Shown: positions 6,225-10,269 of the stretch, one piece after another
Numbering within the stretch: position 1 is the first letter of the stretch
How the letters are laid out: each line of letters opens with the position of its first letter
Source of the DNA: Rickettsiales bacterium
GTDB taxonomy: Bacteria; Pseudomonadota; Alphaproteobacteria; Rs-D84
Assembly: GCA_031267375.1 (NCBI GenBank)
Contig: JAIRZE010000030.1
Location: 1-10,269 of the forward strand
Direction of reading: 5' to 3'
DNA length: 10,269 nucleotides
Notes under the pieces: generated by a model
What the model was told of the DNA's origin: nothing
The model's database searches: none
What the model saw: only the letters and a program-made list of their open reading frames with translations
Position numbers and translations under genes: made by a program

Positions 6225-6529
6225 CAAAGCATTCCAAGTCGTATCCATTCACAGGTTTTATCGCGCAGCTTTGTTTGCCATTTTGGAATCTTCCGTAATT
6301 TTGACAGAGCGTCTTTTGGAAACATTATGCTGATTCTCTCCATAACAAATTCCGACTTTGGGCGGCCGACCAATGCTCCGCGCCGGACAATCTTGCCACC
6401 AATAAAATCATCGGCATCACAGGCGATCACATCCAGTTTCTTTTCTTTTATTTGTTTGAGAGCGGCCCCGGAAGTCATTTTTCCATTGCCATTCTTTAAT
6501 TCTGAAAAACTGTAAACTTTAATTGTCAT
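6224..6529 (-). CDS. brnA: BrnA-like antitoxin
   Basis: The 101-residue product resembles BrnA antitoxins, which neutralise BrnT and repress their own promoter through a C-terminal ribbon-helix-helix-like region. The visible signature is the C-terminal half: GRPKSE (55-60), RISIMFPKDALSKL (65-78) and WQTKLRDKTCEWI (84-96), matching the family's RGRPK, strand, and WQTxxNxxLRxxV-type helix. The N-terminal part would wrap the toxin. The frame extends to ATG 6547, but ATG 6529 has AGAGG six bases upstream and starts a cleaner protein (MTIKVYSF). It overlaps brnT by 11 bases, so the pair is co-translated with toxin first, the usual brnTA order. The family call rests on weak C-terminal similarity plus strong context. 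Confidence 0.75.
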   Translation of the reverse strand: MTIKVYSFSELKNGNGKMTSGAALKQIKEKKLDVIACDADDFIGGKIVRRGALVGRPKSEFVMERISIMFPKDALSKLRKIPKWQTKLRDKTCEWIRLGML

Positions 6530-6803
6530 AATAGGCCTCTTCTTCATCTTTATGCGCGCGCCGCATAGAAATTATTCTAGCATTATTTTCTCGTTGAGTA
6601 TGGATGACAGCGATTAACTTTTCTTCTAATTTTCCAATAGTCTTGAATCGGATTTCGTTATCCCGGTCAGATTGAAATGTTATGGCATTTTCATCGGAAA
6701 ATATAATCCAAGAATCCGCGAAATCCAAATTTCTCAAACTTTTAGTAATTGCCTGTTTATCGTCATCCCATTCAAAATTCTCAAATTCATACACTTTTTC
6801 CAT
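6519..6803 (-). CDS. brnT: BrnT-family ribonuclease toxin
   Basis: BrnT toxins are small RelE-fold ribonucleases that stop translation when released from BrnA. The 94-residue product has the family length and its key blocks: FEWDDDKQ (9-16), EIRFKTIGK (50-58), LIAVIHTQR (63-71) and RIISMRRAHKDEEEAYY (76-92). The family's usual NxxKHGVxF segment after the first block reads ITKSLRNLDF here, so the conserved Lys-His-Gly is missing, which may reduce activity. The start ATG has AGGAGAG a few bases upstream. The gene begins 32 bases after the bamD stop but has its own consensus promoter. The coding sequence is more AT-rich than bamD, consistent with a mobile toxin-antitoxin module. Confidence 0.85.
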   Translation of the reverse strand: MEKVYEFENFEWDDDKQAITKSLRNLDFADSWIIFSDENAITFQSDRDNEIRFKTIGKLEEKLIAVIHTQRENNARIISMRRAHKDEEEAYYDN

Positions 6804-6814
6804 AATTCTCTCCT

Positions 6815-6847
6815 AATTATTATATATATAATAATTTATAAAGTCAA
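6815..6847 (-). promoter_or_regulatory. brnTA promoter with overlapping 22-bp palindromic operator
   Basis: On the minus strand, -35 TTGACT (6847-6842) and a perfect -10 TATAAT (6824-6819) are spaced by exactly 17 bases. A perfect 22-base palindrome of only A and T (6815-6836) covers the -10 and most of the spacer. BrnA is known to repress its own promoter, so this is a probable operator. The -35 lies inside the last codons of bamD, and the palindrome's first bases overlap the bamD stop. Confidence 0.75.
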
Positions 6848-7552
6848 GCGTTTTGTCCATTCGTTATCTGGGAAATTCTGGCGCAGCATTGCCGCAAAGC
6901 CGGCCGATTGTTCCGGCAGACCCAATGCTTCATAAGCTTCTATCAATCTATACAAAGCCTCGGGCGTCATAACTGTTTCCTGGGCGCCGGACACCACGGA
7001 CTGCAAGCGCGTTATCGCAGACGGCCAGTTTTGCCGGGCCATATCGCGTCGCGCAGAATACATTATCTTGCCGGCGATATAATTTTTTAGAATAATTATT
7101 TTATTCGCCGCGTTTTCCGAGTATGGGCTTTTCGGGAACCGGTCAACCAATTGCTCAAACTGATTCAGGGCGTATGCGGACATTCCGGGCTCTCTGCGCA
7201 CATCGGAAACCTGGCGGTAATAGCACATTCCGCGCAGGTACATAACATAGGCCACATCATTATGCCCCGGATGAAATCTCATAAACCGGTCGGTCGTCAG
7301 CAGGGCCCCTGCAAAATCGCCGTCCATATATTGCGAATAAGCGGCCATAATCAGCGCGTCCGCGGCCCATTCGCTGGCTGGGAATTGCGTTTCCGCGGCC
7401 AGAAATTCGGTTGCCGCTTTTTCATAATGCTTTTTATCCAGTTCCGCATACGCGGTTTCATAAATTTCAGACAAGGGCTGTTCCGGAACGGCTTTATCGC
7501 TGCTGCAAGCGCAGACAGCGAACAGCAGACAAAAAATAGCAAATTTTTTCAT
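6836..7552 (-). CDS. bamD: Outer membrane assembly lipoprotein BamD
   Basis: BamD is the essential lipoprotein of the BAM complex that folds beta-barrel proteins into the outer membrane. The 238-residue product has a lipoprotein signal with lipobox VCAC (Cys16) and then TPR-type helical pairs typical of BamD: ETAYAELDKKHYEKAATEF (32-50), ADALIMAAYSQYMDGDFAGAL (64-84), VMYLRGMCYY (103-112), and later helices up to residue 225. The motif FP.S.......A (57-68) and RFPKSPYSENAA (138-149) are classical for the family. ATG 7552 is used, with AAGGA eight bases upstream; a TTG two codons earlier is less likely. Length is close to the family norm. It diverges from murJ and is followed on the same strand by brnTA. 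Confident family call. Confidence 0.93.
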   Translation of the reverse strand: MKKFAIFCLLFAVCACSSDKAVPEQPLSEIYETAYAELDKKHYEKAATEFLAAETQFPASEWAADALIMAAYSQYMDGDFAGALLTTDRFMRFHPGHNDVAYVMYLRGMCYYRQVSDVRREPGMSAYALNQFEQLVDRFPKSPYSENAANKIIILKNYIAGKIMYSARRDMARQNWPSAITRLQSVVSGAQETVMTPEALYRLIEAYEALGLPEQSAGFAAMLRQNFPDNEWTKRLTL

Positions 7553-7573
7553 ATACAAAATCCTTTTTGCAAT

Positions 7574-7602
7574 AGTATAATCAGGTTTATGAGTTTAGGC
7601 AA
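7574..7602 (-). promoter_or_regulatory. Predicted bamD promoter
   Basis: On the minus strand, -35 TTGCCT (7602-7597), a 17-base spacer and -10 TATACT (7579-7574). The -35 lies inside the first codons of murJ. The -10 overlaps the opposing murJ -10 box, so the two polymerases would compete. Transcription would start near 7567, leaving a short leader with an AAGGA ribosome-binding site. Confidence 0.5.
7576..7581 (+). promoter_or_regulatory. Predicted murJ -10 box close to the start codon
   Basis: A perfect TATAAT stands seven bases before the murJ ATG (7589); no convincing -35 is present. If used, transcription would begin at or within a base or two of the ATG, giving a leaderless or near-leaderless mRNA. 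ATCAGG between the box and the ATG is at best a poor ribosome-binding site. Confidence 0.45.
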
Positions 7603-9067
7603 ACACATTTTCAAAGTAGGCGCTTGGACCGGAATCAGCCGCATCTGCGGCTTTGTCCGCGATATGCTGATCGCGCGAGTGCTGGGCGCAGGGCGGCTGA
7701 GCGATATTTTCCTGACCGCGTTCAAGCTGCCGAACCTGTTCCGGGAAATAATAGGCGAGGGGGCGTTCACTTCTATATTCGTTCCTATGTTCGTGGAAAA
7801 GAACAAGCAGGGCCAGGCCCAATCCGAAAAATTCGCCAGCACCATTTTTTCTTGGCTGATGATGATACTGCTGGTCATTACCATTGTGTGCGAAATATTG
7901 ATGCCGCTGATAGTCCTGGTCTTTGCGCCCGGATTCTCCGATGACCCGGCAAAGTTTCAAACAACGGTTTTGATTTCCCGGATAATGTTCTTTTATATGA
8001 TTTTTATATGCGGGTCGGCGATTTTGTCTTGTGTTTTGAATGCGTTTAATCAGTTCGCCCTGGTTGCGGCCGTGCCGATTTTATTAAACCTTTTTCTGAT
8101 AGGCGGATTATTGCTGGCATCGTATCTGGGCGCGGGGGCGAACGCCTTGTATATCCTGGCGGCGGCAGTGGTTTTGTCTGGAATGGTCCAGCTGTGGATT
8201 CTATGGGGACGGCTGAGACGCAGAAAGTTTGGATTGCGGATTATCCGTCCGCGTATTACAGAAAACATTAAAACCCTGGGAAAGCGCCTGGGACTTGGGT
8301 TCATAGGCAGTGGATTTTATCAGCTGAATATCATTATAGGAACCCTGATAGCGTCATATCAAAGCGGCGCGGTGTCCTGGCTTTACTATTCGGACAGAAT
8401 TGTCCAGCTGCCGTTTGCTATGATTGGGCTGGCGGCCGGAACGGTATTGCTGACGACTGTTTCGCAGTCTATTGCGCACAAGCAATACGATGATATTTAC
8501 AAGCAGCAGAATTCGTCAGTGCGAAATATTATGATGCTGACGATTCCGTGCGTTGTCGGACTGTTTGTGCTGGCGGTGCCGATAATCCAGTACTTGTTTG
8601 AGTATGGCGCCTGGACGCACGAGTCAACGATTGCGGTGGCGTCCGCGATAATGATTCAGGCGTTGGCCTTGCCGGCGATGACGACCAGCCAGATTTTTAA
8701 CAAGACTTTGTACGCGGCCCAGGATGTAAAAACGCCGGTAAAGATAAATTCTTGGGCGATGCTGTTTTCAATAGCGTTTATGCTTGCCGGGTTTGGATTT
8801 TTCGGATACTTGATAGTTCCGATTTCCACCGTGATTACGGGATATATCCGGAATATATTTTACCGCCGGGCGTGCAAGCGGCGCGACCTTTGGCGGGCAG
8901 AGCCGCGCACAGTGCGGGCGAATGTTTGCTTTTGTGCGCTGGCGGGGATTTTGGGCGCGGGATTGTGGTTTGTGCCGATCGGCAGTATTTATGCGCTGGG
9001 GGCGGCGATTGCAGGCTTTGGAGTTTTATATTTGCCGCTTGCGCTTTTGATAAATAAAAAGATTTGA
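7589..9067 (+). CDS. murJ: Lipid II flippase MurJ
   Basis: MurJ flips the peptidoglycan precursor lipid II across the inner membrane. The 492-residue product is hydrophobic throughout, with a pattern consistent with the family's 14 helices (E. coli has 511 residues). The N-terminus carries the hallmark SRICGFVRD (17-25), LGAGRLSDIF (32-41) and FKLPNLFREIIGEGAFTSIFVP (45-66). Residues known to be important in E. coli MurJ (Arg18, Arg24, Asp39, Arg52) fall at the same positions here. Helices near the middle (SGAVSWLYYSDRIVQLPFA) match the MVF family. The reading frame continues far upstream to 7151 through the bamD region, but that part is an antisense shadow of bamD; MSLGKHIF at 7589 is the family start. 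It ends in TGA, and its last bases overlap the -35 box of rlpA. The gene appears complete. Confidence 0.96.
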   Translation: MSLGKHIFKVGAWTGISRICGFVRDMLIARVLGAGRLSDIFLTAFKLPNLFREIIGEGAFTSIFVPMFVEKNKQGQAQSEKFASTIFSWLMMILLVITIVCEILMPLIVLVFAPGFSDDPAKFQTTVLISRIMFFYMIFICGSAILSCVLNAFNQFALVAAVPILLNLFLIGGLLLASYLGAGANALYILAAAVVLSGMVQLWILWGRLRRRKFGLRIIRPRITENIKTLGKRLGLGFIGSGFYQLNIIIGTLIASYQSGAVSWLYYSDRIVQLPFAMIGLAAGTVLLTTVSQSIAHKQYDDIYKQQNSSVRNIMMLTIPCVVGLFVLAVPIIQYLFEYGAWTHESTIAVASAIMIQALALPAMTTSQIFNKTLYAAQDVKTPVKINSWAMLFSIAFMLAGFGFFGYLIVPISTVITGYIRNIFYRRACKRRDLWRAEPRTVRANVCFCALAGILGAGLWFVPIGSIYALGAAIAGFGVLYLPLALLINKKI

Positions 9068-9092
9068 TTACGGGATTTCTTTATGATAAAAT
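9064..9092 (+). promoter_or_regulatory. Predicted rlpA promoter
   Basis: The -35 TTGATT (9064-9069) overlaps the murJ stop. A 17-base spacer and an extended -10 TGA-TAAAAT (hexamer 9087-9092) follow. A strong AAGGAG (9107-9112) sits seven bases before the rlpA ATG. rlpA can thus be made independently of murJ. Confidence 0.6.
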
Positions 9093-9119
9093 ACAATAAA
9101 GAATGTAAGGAGTTCCACA

Positions 9120-9992
9120 ATGAAGAAGATTTTTGTTTTGGCATTTTTGCCCGCATTGCTGCTGGCGGCCTGTACCGGTTCCAATAACGGCGGCGTTGGC
9201 GGCGGATACGGCAGCGACGGTTTCGGCGAAGAATCATTGGGCGGCGGATCGTACAGCGACGCGTCTTTGAACGATGCATATTTGCTGGCGGCGGCGCCAA
9301 AGTACTATCTGGGCAGCCCGTACAAGGTAGAGGATATTCAGTATACTCCGGCCGAAGATTTATACTATAATCAAACCGGCATCGCGGGAATCATACCGGC
9401 GGAATTAAACGGCGTAAAAACCAGCAACGGCGAAACTTTTGATGTGAATCAAATGGTTGCGACCAGCAAGACATTGCCCTTGCCGACAATTGCGCGCGTT
9501 ACCAATCTGGATAACGGCAGCTCGGTCGTGGTGCGCGTGAATAATCGCGGCCCGTTTGTGAATACCCGGATTATGGACTTGTCGCCGGCGGCTGCGCGCA
9601 AAATTGGAATAAGTGGCCAGTCCAAGGTCCAGGTCCAAGTCTTGGCGGATCAAAGCACTCAGGTAAAGAACGCGACAATGGGAACTGGCGCGAATGTGTC
9701 CCAAGGGTCTTATACTCCGGCGCCGACACCGGCGGCCGCACCTGCGGGTAATGGCGAATATAGCATACAGCTGGGGGCGTTTTATTCCGAAGACAGTGCG
9801 ACGGCATTGGCGCAAAGATTGGGCGGCTATGGCAATGCGACAGTCGTGAACGAGGCGGGAATGTATAAAGTCAGATTGGTCGGTCTGGACGCGCCATCGG
9901 CACGCAGTGCGATTGACAGATTGCGTTCTAACGAAGGAATGGCGCCGGGTCTGTTAAAGAACGGCAAATGGGTAAATGCCGACAGCATTTAA
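9120..9992 (+). CDS. rlpA: RlpA-like septal lipoprotein, DPBB plus SPOR, with altered active site
   Basis: RlpA proteins are lipoproteins that bind stripped glycan strands at the septum; in Pseudomonas aeruginosa RlpA is also a lytic transglycosylase. The 290-residue product has a lipobox LAAC (Cys18), a Gly/Ser-rich linker (about 20-50), a double-psi beta-barrel domain (about 85-175, with TSNGETFD, RVTNLDNGSSVVVRV, NRGPF, DLSPAAARKIG), a Thr/Pro/Ala linker (198-210) and a C-terminal SPOR domain (212-280, YSIQLGAFYSEDSATALAQRL). Of the residues implicated in catalysis in P. aeruginosa, the Glu of NGE is kept (Glu105), but the His of the AAHKTLP motif is Ser116 (VATSKTLP) and the Asp of NDRGPF is Asn142 (NNRGPF). 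Both codons are unambiguous. It may be a glycan-binding structural protein rather than an enzyme. It has its own promoter and a strong terminator. Confidence 0.93.
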   Translation: MKKIFVLAFLPALLLAACTGSNNGGVGGGYGSDGFGEESLGGGSYSDASLNDAYLLAAAPKYYLGSPYKVEDIQYTPAEDLYYNQTGIAGIIPAELNGVKTSNGETFDVNQMVATSKTLPLPTIARVTNLDNGSSVVVRVNNRGPFVNTRIMDLSPAAARKIGISGQSKVQVQVLADQSTQVKNATMGTGANVSQGSYTPAPTPAAAPAGNGEYSIQLGAFYSEDSATALAQRLGGYGNATVVNEAGMYKVRLVGLDAPSARSAIDRLRSNEGMAPGLLKNGKWVNADSI

Positions 9993-9997
9993 TAAGG

Positions 9998-10021
9998 AAC
10001 GCCCCGTTGGGGCGTTTTTTT
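9998..10021 (+). terminator. Rho-independent terminator of rlpA
   Basis: The stem AACGCCCC (9998-10005) pairs with GGGGCGTT (10009-10016), loop GTT, running into seven T (10015-10021). It lies five bases after the rlpA stop. This is a textbook intrinsic terminator. Confidence 0.93.
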
Positions 10022-10046
10022 GGTATTAAGCACAGTGGAAATCCAA

Positions 10047-10059
10047 TCGCCGAAGGCGA
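10047..10059. repeat. Small hairpin preceding the palindromic element
   Basis: TCGCC (10047-10051) pairs with GGCGA (10055-10059), loop GAA. It sits just left of the larger composite element and may be part of it. Confidence 0.5.
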
Positions 10060-10061
10060 CT

Positions 10062-10269
10062 CCTGCCCCTGTTTTCGGGGGCGGGATAGTTTTTCTTAAT
10101 GAGCGTAGCGAATTTAGAAAAACTTGGGTGGGGGATTCTGGTGTAATCCCCCACCAACCCAAGAGTTGCTAGGTGGGGCGGGTTTGGGACAAACCCGCCT
10201 TTGGCGACCTTGGGACAAGGTCGCCCCACCAAGCCAACTCTATCCCGCCCCCGCAAGCGGGGGGCAGGG
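10062..10269. repeat. Composite palindromic element with terminal inverted repeats
   Basis: The ends are inverted copies: 10062-10089 matches the reverse complement of 10240-10268, identical for 8 outer and about 14 inner bases and differing only in the hairpin tip (TGTTTT against CGCTTG). Each arm also folds on itself (10065-10082; 10248-10264). Inside lie a 9-base-pair stem (10088-10096 with 10116-10124) around a loop containing GAGCGTAGCGAA; a long stem (10123-10137 with 10145-10163); and a branched unit closed by AGAGTTG (10162-10168) and CAACTCT (10235-10241). That unit holds two hairpins with the same GGGAC loop: GCGGGTTT/AAACCCGC (10178-10198) and GCGACCTT/AAGGTCGC (10204-10224). No convincing gene lies here. 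The right boundary may be outside the window. Confidence 0.8.

Noticed and set aside
7151..7588. N-terminal extension of murJ by 146 residues
   Set aside because: It is the complement of bamD; the known MurJ start (MSLGKHIF with Arg18 and Arg24 in register) is at 7589.
3062..9067. TGA read as tryptophan (alternative code)
   Set aside because: era, brnA and murJ all end naturally at TGA at the expected family lengths, so the standard code holds.
10026..10256. Minus-strand 76-residue reading frame at the right edge
   Set aside because: It lies entirely within the nested inverted repeats, has no ribosome-binding site of note and its residues follow from the repeats. Treated as spurious.
10062..10269. 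CRISPR array
   Set aside because: The repeats are inverted and nested, not regularly spaced direct repeats with unique spacers.

Overview
This window looks like a chromosomal segment of an alphaproteobacterium, probably host-associated and uncultured. The gene content is core Gram-negative: an Era GTPase, queuosine enzymes, the outer-membrane assembly lipoprotein BamD, the lipid II flippase MurJ and a septal RlpA-type lipoprotein. The MurJ and BamD sequences have an alphaproteobacterial look. TAA, TAG and TGA all act as stops, so the standard code applies. The lineage is inferred from general sequence character only; no database was searched. No tRNA, rRNA, CRISPR array or insertion sequence was recognised.

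Layout. (1) 1-976: the 3' part of a plus-strand archaeo-eukaryotic primase (AEP) gene with a PriCT-2 tail, open at the left edge and closed by a strong terminator. It is probably the end of a mobile element or its remnant. (2) 976-5507: a tightly packed minus-strand operon transcribed as era, small AT-rich lipoprotein, queA, tgt, two-helix membrane protein. Junctions are 4-base and 8-base overlaps or gaps of 0 and 5 bases. (3) 5508-5618: a divergent promoter region between era and dcd, with a run of nine G between the dcd -35 and -10 boxes. (4) 5619-6191: dcd, followed by a hairpin shared with a convergent brnT-brnA toxin-antitoxin pair. The brnTA promoter overlaps the end of bamD and carries a perfect 22-base AT palindrome. 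(5) 6836-9992: bamD (minus) and murJ (plus) diverge from overlapping -10 boxes, and rlpA follows murJ from its own promoter. (6) 9998-10269: the rlpA terminator, then about 200 bases of nested inverted repeats that run to the right edge.

How the genes fit together. QueA and Tgt act in consecutive parts of tRNA queuosine synthesis, and Era assists 30S ribosome maturation, so the left operon is mainly about translation. BamD, MurJ and RlpA serve the outer membrane, peptidoglycan precursor transport and division septum.

The most notable observations are: a Tgt that lacks two of its three zinc-binding cysteines through an exact six-residue gap; an RlpA with both best-known catalytic positions replaced (His to Ser, Asp to Asn); palindromic DNA inside the era and queA reading frames, the queA one resembling the composite palindromic element at the right edge; a possibly phase-variable poly-G promoter for dcd; and -10 boxes so close to the era and murJ start codons that leaderless mRNAs are likely. 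I did not find a clearly new multi-gene system. The palindromic elements are the best candidate for something undescribed.
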